This document shows positions 27,236 through 36,585 of a stretch of DNA of 64,000 bases, piece by piece (within the stretch, counting starts at the first letter, position 1; every line of letters starts with the position of its first letter). The stretch is from Streptomyces sp. CB01373 (GTDB lineage Bacteria; Actinomycetota; Actinomycetes; Streptomycetales; Streptomycetaceae), in contig NZ_NNBK01000006.1 of assembly GCF_002803075.1 (NCBI RefSeq), forward strand, positions 62,001 to 126,000, in the 5' to 3' direction. A program made the position numbers and the translations under genes. Below the pieces are notes generated by a model, which did no database searches, was not told the DNA's origin, and worked only from the letters and a program-made list of their open reading frames with translations.

Positions 27236-27349
27236 TGCCGGAAACCGGCAATGTGCGAGGTGGGGCCGGTCGGGCATCATGCCGTGAGGGGAGCACCGCG
27301 GACGGTTCCGGTGCCGGGCATCGGCAGATGTCCGTTGCCGGAACCGGCA
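27236..27349 (+). promoter_or_regulatory. Pair of TGCCGG/CCGGCA palindromes upstream of the flotillin gene
   Basis: TGCCGG-AAA-CCGGCA lies at 27236-27250 and TGCCGG-AA-CCGGCA at 27336-27349, in the 371-base gap before the flotillin gene. Perfect six-base arms repeated twice suggest operator sites, but GC-rich DNA makes such palindromes less surprising. The rest of the gap (27155-27525) shows no reading frame of its own. Confidence 0.4.
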
Positions 27350-27525
27350 GGGGGGAAGTACCGCCGCCCGGTGCGTCGCAGGGGGAAGAGGGGGCTGACG
27401 ATTCCGCGGCGCACCCGTCTCCCGCCGTCTCCCGGCGCCCGAGCCGCCGGGACACCGCGGGGGGCCGCACCCGGCCACCCGGTCTCTCCCTTACTCACCG
27501 TTCCTTACTGTCAAGGACGTATGCC

Positions 27526-29607
27526 ATGGATGTCATCGGCGCACTCGTCGCGGGCTGCCTGCTCGTCGTTCTCCTGTTGCTGTTCACCTTCTCCCGGCTG
27601 TTCCGCAAGGTGGAGCAGGGCAAGGCCCTGATCGTCTCCAAGATGCGCAAGGTCGACGTGACCTTCACCGGCCAGGTCGTCCTGCCGGTGCTGCACAAGG
27701 CCGAGGTCATGGACATCTCGGTGAAGGCCATCGAGATCACGCGCACCGGCCGCGAGGGGCTCATCTGCCGGGACAACATCCGCGCCGACATCCGCATCAC
27801 GTTCTTCGTACGGGTCAACAAGACCGCCGAGGACGTCGTCCGGGTCGCCCAGGCCGTCGGCACCGCCCGCGCCAGCGACCGGGACACGTTGCAGGAGCTG
27901 TTCCACGCCAAGTTCTCCGAGGCGCTGAAGACCGTCGGCAAGCAGATGGACTTCACCGACCTCTACACCAAGCGTGAGGAACTGCGGTTCCAGATCATCG
28001 AGGTCATCGGTGTCGACCTGAACGGCTACCACCTCGAGGACGCGGCGATCGACTACCTGGAGCAGACGCCGCTGACCCAGCTCGACCCCGGCAACGTCCT
28101 CGACGCCCAGGGCATCCGGAAGATCACCGAGCTGACAGCCGTGGAGCACGTGCGCACCAACGAGGCACAGCGCACCGAACAGAAGGAGATCACCCGGCAG
28201 AACGTCGACGCGCGCGAGGCCATCCTGGAGCTGGAGCGCCGCCAGGCGGACGCCGAGATCAAGCAGAGGCGGGAGATCGATACCTCCCGCGCCCGCGAGG
28301 AGGCCGAGACCGCCCGCGTGGTGGAGGAGGAGCGGCTGCGCGCGCAGAGCGCCTTCCTGCGCACCGAGGAGGAGCTCGGCGTCCAGCGCGAGAACCAGGC
28401 CCGTGAGGTCGCGGTCGCCGCGAAGAACCGCGAGCGGGTCATCGCCATCGAGAACGAGCGCATCGAGAAGGACCGCCTCCTCGAGGTCATCGCCCGGGAG
28501 CGGGAGACCCAGCTCACCCGGATCTCCGCCGACAAGGAGGTCGAGGCGGAGAAGCGGGAGATCGCCGAGGTCGTCCGCGAGCGGGTCGCCGTGGACCGCA
28601 CGGTCGCCGAGCAGGAGGAGTCCATCAAGAAGCTGCGCGCCGTGGAGGAGGCGGAGCGCGAGCGCCAGGCCGTGATCATCGCCGCCGAGGCGGAGGCGCA
28701 GGAGAAGCTGGTCAAGGACATCAAGGCCGCCGAGGCCGCCGAGCAGGCCGCCACCCACCGCGCCGCCGAGGAACTCACCCTGGCCGAGGCCCGGTTGAAG
28801 ACCGCCGACCTCGACGCCCGCGCCAAGCTGCGCCTGGCGGAGGCCGTCCAGGCCGAGGCCGCCGCGGAGGGCCTGGCCGCCGTCCGGGTCCGTGAGCAGG
28901 AGGCCGAGGTCATCGAGAAGGCCGGCCGCGCCGAGGCCGAGGCGTCGCAGGCCAAGGCACTGGCCGAGGCCCGGGGCACCGAGGCCCGGCTGCGCGCGGA
29001 GGCCGAGGGCGCCCAGGCCAAGGCGCTCGCGGAGGCCGCCGCGATCGGCGAGAAGCTGAAGGCCGAGGCGGCGGGCCTGACCGAGAAGGCGGCGGCGATG
29101 GCCGCCCTGGACGAGGCCTCCCGCGAGCACGAAGAATACCGGCTGCGGCTGCAGGCGGAGAAGGAGATCCGGCTGGCCGGCCTGGAGGCGCAGCGGCAGG
29201 TCGCCGAGGCGCAGGCCACGGTCCTCGCGACCGGTCTCGAGCACGCCGACATCGACATCGTCGGCGGCGAGTCGGTCTTCTTCGACCGCCTGATGAGCGC
29301 GATCTCGTTCGGCAAGGGCATCGACGGATTCGTGGAGAACTCCCGCACCGCGCAGGCCCTTGCCGCGCCCTGGCTGGACGGCTCGTCGAACTTCACCGAG
29401 GACCTCGGCCGGATCCTCGGCCGGATGGGCTCGGCCGACGTCAAGAACCTGACGGTCTCCGCGCTGCTGATGAAGATGATGCAGACGGGCGGCACGAACG
29501 CCGGTCAGCTCCAGCAACTCCTCGACCGGGCCGGTGAGCTGGGCCTCGCCGACACCCCGCTCACCGCCCTCAACGGCACCGCCCTCAACGGCACCACCCG
29601 GGCCTGA
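27526..29607 (+). CDS. Flotillin-like SPFH protein with very long coiled coil
   Basis: 693 residues. An N-terminal membrane hairpin or helix (residues 5-24) is followed by an SPFH domain (about 25-215: FRKVEQGKALIVSKM, MDISVKAIEITRTG). A continuous Glu/Ala/Arg coiled coil spans about 220-570, longer than in typical flotillins of about 480-510 residues, and a C-terminal domain ends with helices around VENSRTAQALAAPWLDG and MGSADVKNLT. Flotillins scaffold ordered membrane patches. ATG 27526 follows AAGGA nine bases upstream. It is followed by a giant ATPase gene after a hairpin, and the two probably form one functional unit. A second flotillin lies at 46454. Confidence 0.88.
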   Translation: MDVIGALVAGCLLVVLLLLFTFSRLFRKVEQGKALIVSKMRKVDVTFTGQVVLPVLHKAEVMDISVKAIEITRTGREGLICRDNIRADIRITFFVRVNKTAEDVVRVAQAVGTARASDRDTLQELFHAKFSEALKTVGKQMDFTDLYTKREELRFQIIEVIGVDLNGYHLEDAAIDYLEQTPLTQLDPGNVLDAQGIRKITELTAVEHVRTNEAQRTEQKEITRQNVDAREAILELERRQADAEIKQRREIDTSRAREEAETARVVEEERLRAQSAFLRTEEELGVQRENQAREVAVAAKNRERVIAIENERIEKDRLLEVIARERETQLTRISADKEVEAEKREIAEVVRERVAVDRTVAEQEESIKKLRAVEEAERERQAVIIAAEAEAQEKLVKDIKAAEAAEQAATHRAAEELTLAEARLKTADLDARAKLRLAEAVQAEAAAEGLAAVRVREQEAEVIEKAGRAEAEASQAKALAEARGTEARLRAEAEGAQAKALAEAAAIGEKLKAEAAGLTEKAAAMAALDEASREHEEYRLRLQAEKEIRLAGLEAQRQVAEAQATVLATGLEHADIDIVGGESVFFDRLMSAISFGKGIDGFVENSRTAQALAAPWLDGSSNFTEDLGRILGRMGSADVKNLTVSALLMKMMQTGGTNAGQLQQLLDRAGELGLADTPLTALNGTALNGTTRA

Positions 29608-29619
29608 CGAGCCGCGGGA

Positions 29620-29659
29620 GGGCCCCGAGCCGCCGCCTTCAAGGGGCGGTCGGGGGCCC
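29620..29659 (+). terminator. Hairpin between flotillin and ATPase genes
   Basis: GGGCCCCGAGCCGCC can pair with GGCGGTCGGGGGCCC around a short loop, 13 bases after the flotillin stop. It may act as a partial terminator that sets the ratio of flotillin to ATPase, since the ATPase gene follows only 125 bases on. Confidence 0.5.
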
Positions 29660-29784
29660 GCCCCCCGCGGATCACGCCGCGAACGCGGGGCCGGGAACCC
29701 GGCCCCGTTCGACGGGGGCCGGCCTGATCCGCCGGACAGGCCTGCCCCCGGGCCCGCACCTCTTCGTGAAGGGACGCACCACCC

Positions 29785-32700
29785 ATGGCCACCGCCCTGG
29801 AGACGGGTTCGTACGACTCCGTGGACACCGGAACGTACGAGGTGCTGCGCGACCGGCTGACCGCGCAGGCCGCCGAGCTCGCCCGCGGGGCCGAGCGACT
29901 CAACGCCCGACGGGCCGAGGAGTTCGGTGCCACGCGCCTGGACCTCACCGGCACCGGCCGGCTGCGCACCGAGCACCCCAGCGTGCCCCGCGACGTCGTG
30001 GCCGTCGGCGACCGCCTGCTGTTCGGATACAACGGCCACCTGCCCGAACCCCGGGTCGGCGACGTCCTCGCACTGCACGACCGGGAGCTGAACCGGCTCC
30101 CCGAGGACGCGGTGCCCGGACTCCTCGACGACCCCGCCTTCGTGCGGGAGTTCGAGGCCCTGCACCGCTACTACCGGCAGGCGCGGCTGCTGAGCCTGCG
30201 CCGCGTCGAGGACCGCCTCCTCGCCGTCTTCCGGACCGGTGAGAAGGCCGGCGACATCCGGGTGCTGCGCTGGACACTCACCGCCGACGGCCGGGCGGCG
30301 TTCCTGGACGGGCGCGGCGAACGCGACCACGTCCCGCCGCCCTCCCACGACTTCGAGTGGACCGCGACCGGCCGTGAGGACCACGTCCTCGGCCGCCACC
30401 CGCACGTCTCCGTGCGCGGCGAGGTCTTCGTCTCCACCGTCGGCGGCCGCCTCACCGTCAAGACGGAGGACGACACCGAGACCGGCGAGGGCATCCACAG
30501 CGAACCGGTCGACGAGCCGCTGCAGGCCCTCGCCGACGCGGACATCGCGTACGCGAGCGTGGGCCCGCTGATCCTGCTGCGGATCCGCCCCTACAAGGAG
30601 CAGCCCCACCGCCACCTCGTCTTCCACACCCTCACCAGGACCGTGGTCCGCATCGACGGCGTCGGGCAGGCCTGCCGCCGCCTGCCCGACGACCAGGGCA
30701 TCGTCTTCCCCGGCGGCTACTGCCTCGCCACCGGCGCCCACAAGACCTACGAACTCGGCAGATCGGGGCTGGAGTTCGAGCGCGAGGTGCGTTCGCCCTA
30801 CGGCGAGGACGTGCTGTACGCCTTCCACGCGCCCGCCGAGGGACGCAGCCTGCTGCTGTCGTACAACACCATCCGCGAGGAGGTCGCCACCCCGCTGTCC
30901 TGCCACGGCTGGGCGCTGTTCGACGACGGCACGCTGATGGCGCTGCGCACGGACCCCTCGGCCGGGCCCGACGAGCCGGGCCGCGTGCACCCCCTCCAGC
31001 TGTGGAGCTCCCCCTACGTCTCCGACACCCACGCCGGCGCCACGGGCACCGGGCCCCTCGGACGGATCGGCAACGCCGACCTCGTACGCGGCATCTCCGA
31101 CTGCCTGTCCATCGGCCGCGCCGTCGCCGAGACCACGCCGACCGTCGAGGTGTACGAGGCGCTGGCCGCCGCCTGCGTCCGCGCCCTCGACACCCACCAC
31201 TGGCTGGGCGAGGAGGAACTGGGCGACCTGCGCACCCCGCTGGACGCCGTACGGGTCACCGCCGAGCAGGTGCTGGAGGAGTTCCGTACCGTACAGACGC
31301 TGACCCGGCAGGCCGCGGACGCGCTCGAAGCGGCCGCGGGCAGGCTCGCCGCGGTGGTGCGCCGGCTGCGTGGCGAGGCACCGCGCGGCGCCGCCGCCTG
31401 GGTCGGCGGCCTGAGCGAACTGCGGCAGGCCCAGGGCCACTTGCTGACCCTGAAGGAGATGCGGTACGCGGACGCCGCCCGTATCGACGAACTCGCCGCC
31501 GAGGCGGAGGCCGACCTCGCCACGTTCGGGCAGCGGGCGGTCGCCTTCCTGGCCCGCGAGGACGCCTTCGCCGACCACCACGAGGAGGTCGAACGCCTCG
31601 CCGCCGACGCCGAGTCGATCGGCAGCGTCGCCGAGGCGGCACCGGTCGCCGGCCGGCTCGACGACCTCGCCGGCACGCTGCGCACGGTCACCGAGGTCGT
31701 CGCCGGGCTCGACATCGGCGACGCCACCGTGCGCACCTCCGTCCTGGAACGCATCGCCGAGGTGCTCGGCGGCGTCAACCGCGCCCGCGCCCTGCTCGAC
31801 GCCCGCCGCCGTGAACTGCGCGACCAGGAGGGACGCGCCGAGTTCGCGGCCGAGTTCGCGCTGCTCGGCCAGGCCGTCACCGGCGCGCTCGCGGCCGCGG
31901 ACGATCCGGACGCCTGCGACGAGCAACTCGCCTCCCTGATGGTGCGGCTGGAGAACCTGGAGTCCCGCTTCGCGGAGTTCGACGACTTCCTCGGCGAACT
32001 GGCCGACCGGCGCACCGAGATCTACGAGGCCTTCTCCGGCCGCAAGCAGGGCCTCCTGGACGCCCGCGCCCGCCGCGCCGAACAACTCGCCGCCTCCGCC
32101 GGGCGGGTGCTGGAGACGATCGCCCGGCGCGCGGCGACACTCGCCGACACCGACGCCGTGAGCACCTTCTTCGCCTCCGACCCGCTGGTCGCCAAGGCCC
32201 GCCGCACGGCCGAGGAACTGCGCGAACTCGGCGACCCCGTACGGGCCGAGGAACTGGACGGCCGGCTGAAGTCCGCCCGCCAGGAGGCGGCCCGCGCGCT
32301 GCGCGACCGCACCGACCTGTACGCCGACGGCGGCCGCACCATCCGCCTGGGCACCCACCGCTTCGCCGTCACCAACCGGCCGCTCGACCTCACCCTGGTC
32401 CCGCAGGGCGACGGCCTCGCCTTCGCCCTGTCCGGCACCGACTACCGCGCTCCCGTCACCGACCCGGCCTTCGCGGACACCCGCCCGTACTGGGACCGGC
32501 GGCTGCCGTCCGAGTCGCCCGAGGTCTACCGCGCCGAACACCTCGCCGCCCGCCTGCTGCGCCGCCACGGCGCGGGCGCGCCGGCCCAGGCCGACCTGCC
32601 GGCCCTGGTGCGCGGGGCCGCGGAGGAGGCGTACGACGAGGGCTACGAGCGCGGCGTCCACGACCACGACGCGACGGCGATCCTCACCGCCCTGCTCTCC

Positions 32701-34704
32701 CTCTACGAGCAGGCCGGGCCCCTGCGCCACGAACCCGCCGCGCGCGCCGCCGCCCAGCTGTTCTGGGCACACGGCACCACCCCCGGGGCCCGCACGGCCT
32801 GGACCCGCCGCGCCGCCTCCCTGGCCCGCGCCCGCGACACCTTCGGCCCGTCCCCCGCCATCCCCGAACTCATCACGGAACTCGCGACGTCCCTGGAAAC
32901 CTGGCCGTCGACCGATGGCGGCCGCGGGCCGGCTCCTCTGGGCGCGGGCGACCTCGCGCCCGCTGCCGCGGCCTACCTCTTCGAGGAGTTGACGAGCGGG
33001 ACCGACGGGTTCGTCATCACCGCCGCCACCCGCACCCTGCTCGACAAGTTCCGTCACACCGTGGGCAGTTCCGCCTACGACGAGGACCTGGCCGCGCTCG
33101 ACGACCTCGCCGCGCGCCGCCAGCTCGCCGGGGCGTGGCTGTCGGCGTACGTCACCTCCACCGGTACGGAGATCACCGCCGGGGACCTGGCCGAGGCGGT
33201 CGCCGCCGAGCTGTGCCCGGACCTGCCCCGCTACGAATCCGAAGTCTCCCCGGTGACCACGGTCGAGGGCCTGCTCGGCACCCACCCGCGCATCGAGAAC
33301 CGCACCCTCACCCTGCGGATCGACGAGTTCCTGGCCCGTACCGAACGCTTCGAGACGCGGGAGGCCCCCGCCTTCCGCGCCTACCAGCGCCGCCGCACCG
33401 CCCTCGTCGACGCCGAACGCGCCCGGCTGCGCCTGGACGACCACCGCCCGCGCTCCATGGCGGCGTTCGTCCGCAACCGCCTCATCGACGAGGTCTACCT
33501 GCCCCTCATTGGTGACAGCCTCGCCCGCCAGCTCGGGACCGCGGGCGAGAGCAAGCGCACCGACACCGGCGGCCTGCTGCTGCTCGTCTCGCCGCCCGGC
33601 TACGGCAAGACCACGCTGATGGAGTACGTCGCCGACCGCCTGGGCCTGATGCTCGTCAAGATCAGCGGACCCGCCCTCGGCCACGCCGTCACCTCGCTCG
33701 ACCCGGCCGAGGCCCCGAACGCCACCGCCCGCCAGGAGATCGAGAAGATCAACTTCGCGCTGGCGGCGGGCAACAACACGCTGCTGCTCCTGGACGACAT
33801 CCAGCACACCTCGCCGGAACTGCTCCAGAAGTTCATCCCGCTGTGCGACGCCACCCGCCGGGTCGAGGGCGTGTGGAACGGCGAGGCGCGCACCTACGAC
33901 CTGCGCGGCAAGCGGTTCGCCGTCTGCATGACCGGCAACCCCTACACCGAGTCCGGCGAGCGCTTCCGCGTCCCCGACATGCTCGCCAACCGCGCCGACG
34001 TCTGGAACCTCGGCGACGTCCTCACCGGCAAGGAGGACGTCTTCGCGGTCAGCTTCCTGGAGAACGCGCTCACCGCGAACGCGGTGCTGGCCCCGCTGGC
34101 CGGCCGCGACCGCCGCGACCTCGACCTGTTCCTCCGCCTCGCGGGCAACGACCCCGCGGCCCGCGCGGACCGGCTCGGGCACCCCTACGCGCCCGCCGAG
34201 GTCGAGCAGATCGTGTCCGTGCTGCGCCATCTGCTCAGCGCGCGCGAGACGGTCCTCGCGGTCAACGCCGCCTACATCGCCTCCGCCGCCCAGTCCGACG
34301 AGACACGCACCGAGCCGCCGTTCCGCCTCCAGGGCTCCTACCGCACCATGAACAAGATCGCCCAGCGGCTGCGGCCCGTCATGAACGACACCGAACTGTC
34401 CGCCGTCCTCGACGACCACTTCACCGCCGAGGCACAGACCCTCACCACGGGAGCCGAGGCCAACCTGCTCAAACTGGCCGAGCTGCGCGGCGCCCTGACC
34501 CCACCGCAGGCGACTCGCTGGGCCGAGTTGAAGTCGGCCCACGTCCGCGCGCAGGCCCTCGGCGGCCCGGCCGGGGATCCCCTCACGCGCGCGACCGCCG
34601 CCCTTGCCCTGCTGGCCGACCGGATGGGCGCCATCGAGGCCGCCCTCACGGGCCGCACCGCCTCCCGGGCCCGGCACGCGGCCGAGCCCGGAACGGAGGA
34701 GTGA
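29785..34704 (+). CDS. Giant AAA ATPase with N-terminal DUF3686-type region
   Basis: 1,639 residues. The first ~430 residues are beta-rich (repeated FxGGYCLATG, VFVSTVGGRL-type strands), as in proteins annotated 'DNA repair ATPase' with DUF3686. Residues about 480-830 are helical and coiled-coil. A further helical region leads to a C-terminal AAA module: Walker A PPGYGKTT (Lys1275), Walker B LLLLDDIQH (Asp1337-Asp1338), sensor-1 MTGNPYTESGERFR near 1380. The AAA part is MoxR/dynein-like in feel. The 'DNA repair' label of the family has no support in this sequence. Always-adjacent flotillin and a 55-residue membrane peptide point to a membrane-tethered remodelling machine. ATG 29785 follows GAAGGGA. 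Confidence 0.85.
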   Translation: MATALETGSYDSVDTGTYEVLRDRLTAQAAELARGAERLNARRAEEFGATRLDLTGTGRLRTEHPSVPRDVVAVGDRLLFGYNGHLPEPRVGDVLALHDRELNRLPEDAVPGLLDDPAFVREFEALHRYYRQARLLSLRRVEDRLLAVFRTGEKAGDIRVLRWTLTADGRAAFLDGRGERDHVPPPSHDFEWTATGREDHVLGRHPHVSVRGEVFVSTVGGRLTVKTEDDTETGEGIHSEPVDEPLQALADADIAYASVGPLILLRIRPYKEQPHRHLVFHTLTRTVVRIDGVGQACRRLPDDQGIVFPGGYCLATGAHKTYELGRSGLEFEREVRSPYGEDVLYAFHAPAEGRSLLLSYNTIREEVATPLSCHGWALFDDGTLMALRTDPSAGPDEPGRVHPLQLWSSPYVSDTHAGATGTGPLGRIGNADLVRGISDCLSIGRAVAETTPTVEVYEALAAACVRALDTHHWLGEEELGDLRTPLDAVRVTAEQVLEEFRTVQTLTRQAADALEAAAGRLAAVVRRLRGEAPRGAAAWVGGLSELRQAQGHLLTLKEMRYADAARIDELAAEAEADLATFGQRAVAFLAREDAFADHHEEVERLAADAESIGSVAEAAPVAGRLDDLAGTLRTVTEVVAGLDIGDATVRTSVLERIAEVLGGVNRARALLDARRRELRDQEGRAEFAAEFALLGQAVTGALAAADDPDACDEQLASLMVRLENLESRFAEFDDFLGELADRRTEIYEAFSGRKQGLLDARARRAEQLAASAGRVLETIARRAATLADTDAVSTFFASDPLVAKARRTAEELRELGDPVRAEELDGRLKSARQEAARALRDRTDLYADGGRTIRLGTHRFAVTNRPLDLTLVPQGDGLAFALSGTDYRAPVTDPAFADTRPYWDRRLPSESPEVYRAEHLAARLLRRHGAGAPAQADLPALVRGAAEEAYDEGYERGVHDHDATAILTALLSLYEQAGPLRHEPAARAAAQLFWAHGTTPGARTAWTRRAASLARARDTFGPSPAIPELITELATSLETWPSTDGGRGPAPLGAGDLAPAAAAYLFEELTSGTDGFVITAATRTLLDKFRHTVGSSAYDEDLAALDDLAARRQLAGAWLSAYVTSTGTEITAGDLAEAVAAELCPDLPRYESEVSPVTTVEGLLGTHPRIENRTLTLRIDEFLARTERFETREAPAFRAYQRRRTALVDAERARLRLDDHRPRSMAAFVRNRLIDEVYLPLIGDSLARQLGTAGESKRTDTGGLLLLVSPPGYGKTTLMEYVADRLGLMLVKISGPALGHAVTSLDPAEAPNATARQEIEKINFALAAGNNTLLLLDDIQHTSPELLQKFIPLCDATRRVEGVWNGEARTYDLRGKRFAVCMTGNPYTESGERFRVPDMLANRADVWNLGDVLTGKEDVFAVSFLENALTANAVLAPLAGRDRRDLDLFLRLAGNDPAARADRLGHPYAPAEVEQIVSVLRHLLSARETVLAVNAAYIASAAQSDETRTEPPFRLQGSYRTMNKIAQRLRPVMNDTELSAVLDDHFTAEAQTLTTGAEANLLKLAELRGALTPPQATRWAELKSAHVRAQALGGPAGDPLTRATAALALLADRMGAIEAALTGRTASRARHAAEPGTEE

Positions 34705-34709
34705 CGACG

Positions 34710-34877
34710 ATGGAGACGATGACGGCGGTCACCGCGGCGATGGCGGTGATGACGCCCTTCCTGGTCCCGCTGAGCACCGCCACGCTGATCGTGGCGGCCA
34801 GTACGACCGTCCTGGTGCGCCGCGACCGCCGCCGTGCCCACGCCTACCGCTGCACGTCGCCGGCCGAGGAGGACTGA
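34710..34877 (+). CDS. 55-residue single-helix membrane peptide
   Basis: It starts ATG 34710, five bases after the ATPase stop, with GGAGGA overlapping the end of that gene. One membrane helix (about residues 14-36: TPFLVPLSTATLIVAASTTVLV) is followed by a basic RRDRRRAHAYR segment and an acidic end. Its strong ribosome-binding site and position argue that it is real and co-expressed with flotillin and the ATPase. It may anchor or regulate the complex. Confidence 0.65.
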   Translation: METMTAVTAAMAVMTPFLVPLSTATLIVAASTTVLVRRDRRRAHAYRCTSPAEED

Positions 34878-34902
34878 GCGCCTCCCGGGCGGCGCCGCCG
34901 GA

Positions 34903-35169
34903 TCAGTTCCGCGAGTTGCCGAACAGGAGGCGGTAGCCGATGAGCAGCACGAGCGAGCCGCCGATGGCCGCGCCCCAGGTGTAGAGATCGAAGAAGTTGT
35001 TCTCCACGGAGCGGCCCAGGAACTTGGCGGAGAGCCATCCGCCCACGAACGCGCCCGCTACGCCGATGAGTGTCGTACCGATCAGTCCGCCCGGGTCCCG
35101 CCCCGGCAGCAGGATCTTGGCGATGGCCCCGGCCAGCAGTCCGAGAATGATCCAGCCGATGATGCTCAC
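34903..35169 (-). CDS. GlsB/YeaQ/YmgE-family stress membrane protein
   Basis: 88 residues with three membrane helices and the family pattern SIIGWIILGLLAGAIAK, LLPGRDPGGLIGTTLIGVAGA in part, and a Gly-rich second helix ending VGGWL. The family (transglycosylase-associated protein) is linked to general stress and envelope conditions; biochemical function is unknown. GTG 35169 is selected because it begins the conserved N-terminus and has AGAGG upstream. It is convergent with the flotillin-ATPase run and divergent from the TerD gene. Confidence 0.88.
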   Translation of the reverse strand: MSIIGWIILGLLAGAIAKILLPGRDPGGLIGTTLIGVAGAFVGGWLSAKFLGRSVENNFFDLYTWGAAIGGSLVLLIGYRLLFGNSRN

Positions 35170-35378
35170 GTCGCCTCTTCTCCAGGAGTATGGGTTGCCT
35201 GATCGCGTGGTTCCGGATGCCCGCAATGGCCAGGACGCGAGGTACGGCGCCGATGGTTGCCCGGCCGGTCCGCATCCGGCACATATTTTCATTATTGCGC
35301 AACCCTGGAACTGCCAGGGAGGGCAGGCGCGTTGAGTCCCATGAACACGGGGGACCGGAAAAGCTGCGGAGGAGTTCG

Positions 35379-36542
35379 ATGAGTGTGCCCTTGACCAAGG
35401 GCGGCAACGTCTCGCTGAGCAAGCAGGCTCCCGGCCTGACGGCGGTCACGGTCGGGCTGGGCTGGCGGGCGGATGCCGGATACGAGCTGGACGCCAGCGC
35501 GCTGTTGTGCGACGCGTCCGGAAAGGTGCTGTCCGACCGGCACTTCGTCTTCTTCAACAACCTGAGCAGTCCCGACGGTTCGGTCCGCCACAGCGGCGGC
35601 GGCCCCGCCGGTGGCGACGACCAGCGGATCGACGTCGACCTGACCCGCGTCCCCGCCGAGGTCACCAAGGTCGTCTTCCCGGTCTCGCTCTACGAGGGAG
35701 CCGCGCGCGGGCACGCCTTCGGCCAGGTGCGCGGCGCCCACATCCGCGTGCTCGACCAGGAGGGCGGCGCCGAACTGGCCCGGTACGACCTGGCGGCCGA
35801 CGGCCTGTCCGGCGAGACGGCACTGGTCTTCGGCGAGCTGTACCGGCACGGCGCCGAGTGGAAGTTCCGCGCGGTCGGGCAGGGCTACGCCTCGGGCCTC
35901 GCGGGCATCGCCGCCGACTACGGCGTGGACGTCCTGCGGGAGACCACGGACCCGGAGGGGAGCCCGGCCGCGTCCGGTCCGGTCCCGCGCCCGGCCTCCG
36001 GTGCGGGAGCGTACGACCCGGCCCCGATGCCCACGACGCCCCCACCCCTCCCCGCGCCGCCCGCCCCGCCCGCGTCGGCCGTCCCCGTGACGCCGACACC
36101 GACCCTGGTGTCCCCGCAGCCGCCGACCGTCACCGCACCCCCGCACCCCACGAGGAGCCCCGCCATGACCTGCTTCTTCGACCCCGGCCACGGCCCCGGC
36201 ACGATGAGCGTGAACTGGTACCCGCAGTGGGGCGTACCCCGGCCGGTCCAGGCGTGCGCCGAGTGCGCGCAGCGCGTCCAGACCACCGCACCGCCGTTCT
36301 ACACCCCGCCCCAGCCGATGAGTCCGGGGTATTCCCAGGCCCAGCAGGGCTATCCGCAGCAGGGTTACCCGCAGCAGGGCTACCCGGCCCCCCAGGGCGA
36401 CCAGCAGCAGGGCGGCCGCCGCTTCGGCACCGGCGCGCTCATCGGCGCCGGCGCGGCCGGCCTGGTCGGCGGGGCCCTGCTGAACGAGGCGTTCGACGAC
36501 GACGAGCCGGACGTGGTGATCAACAACTACTACGAGGAGTGA
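35379..36542 (+). CDS. TerD-domain protein with Pro/Gln-rich and glycine-zipper C-terminus
   Basis: 387 residues. Residues 1-190 are a TerD domain: the MSVPLTKGGNVSL start, GLGWRADAGYELDASALL, HFVFFNNLSSPDGS, with Asp residues expected to bind calcium. TerD proteins belong to the tellurite/phage/stress systems. A Pro-rich linker (about 200-260) leads to a small Cys/His/Trp segment (CFFDPGHGPGTMSVNWY, CAEC). A tandem Gln-Gln-Gly-Tyr-Pro repeat near 325-340 precedes an Ala/Gly hydrophobic stretch (GALIGAGAAGLVGGALL) and an acidic DDDEPDVVINNYYEE end. The C-terminal half could insert into or coat membranes. ATG follows GGAGGAG. Confidence 0.85.
   Translation: MSVPLTKGGNVSLSKQAPGLTAVTVGLGWRADAGYELDASALLCDASGKVLSDRHFVFFNNLSSPDGSVRHSGGGPAGGDDQRIDVDLTRVPAEVTKVVFPVSLYEGAARGHAFGQVRGAHIRVLDQEGGAELARYDLAADGLSGETALVFGELYRHGAEWKFRAVGQGYASGLAGIAADYGVDVLRETTDPEGSPAASGPVPRPASGAGAYDPAPMPTTPPPLPAPPAPPASAVPVTPTPTLVSPQPPTVTAPPHPTRSPAMTCFFDPGHGPGTMSVNWYPQWGVPRPVQACAECAQRVQTTAPPFYTPPQPMSPGYSQAQQGYPQQGYPQQGYPAPQGDQQQGGRRFGTGALIGAGAAGLVGGALLNEAFDDDEPDVVINNYYEE
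36345..36389 (+). repeat. 15-bp tandem repeat in the TerD gene
   Basis: Three successive units of about CAGCAGGGCTAYCCG encode Gln-Gln-Gly-Tyr-Pro. This is a slippage-prone minisatellite in the linker ahead of the hydrophobic C-terminal stretch. Confidence 0.7.
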
Positions 36543-36585
36543 CCAGCCCGCGCGAAGCGGGGGAGCGGGGCAGGGAGGGCGGGAC

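Noticed and set aside
27511..34677. A 2,388-codon open frame on the minus strand
   Set aside because: It is antisense to the flotillin and ATPase genes, spans their gap, and has the Arg/Gly/Ala-rich composition of a mirror frame in high-GC DNA. No domain is recognisable.
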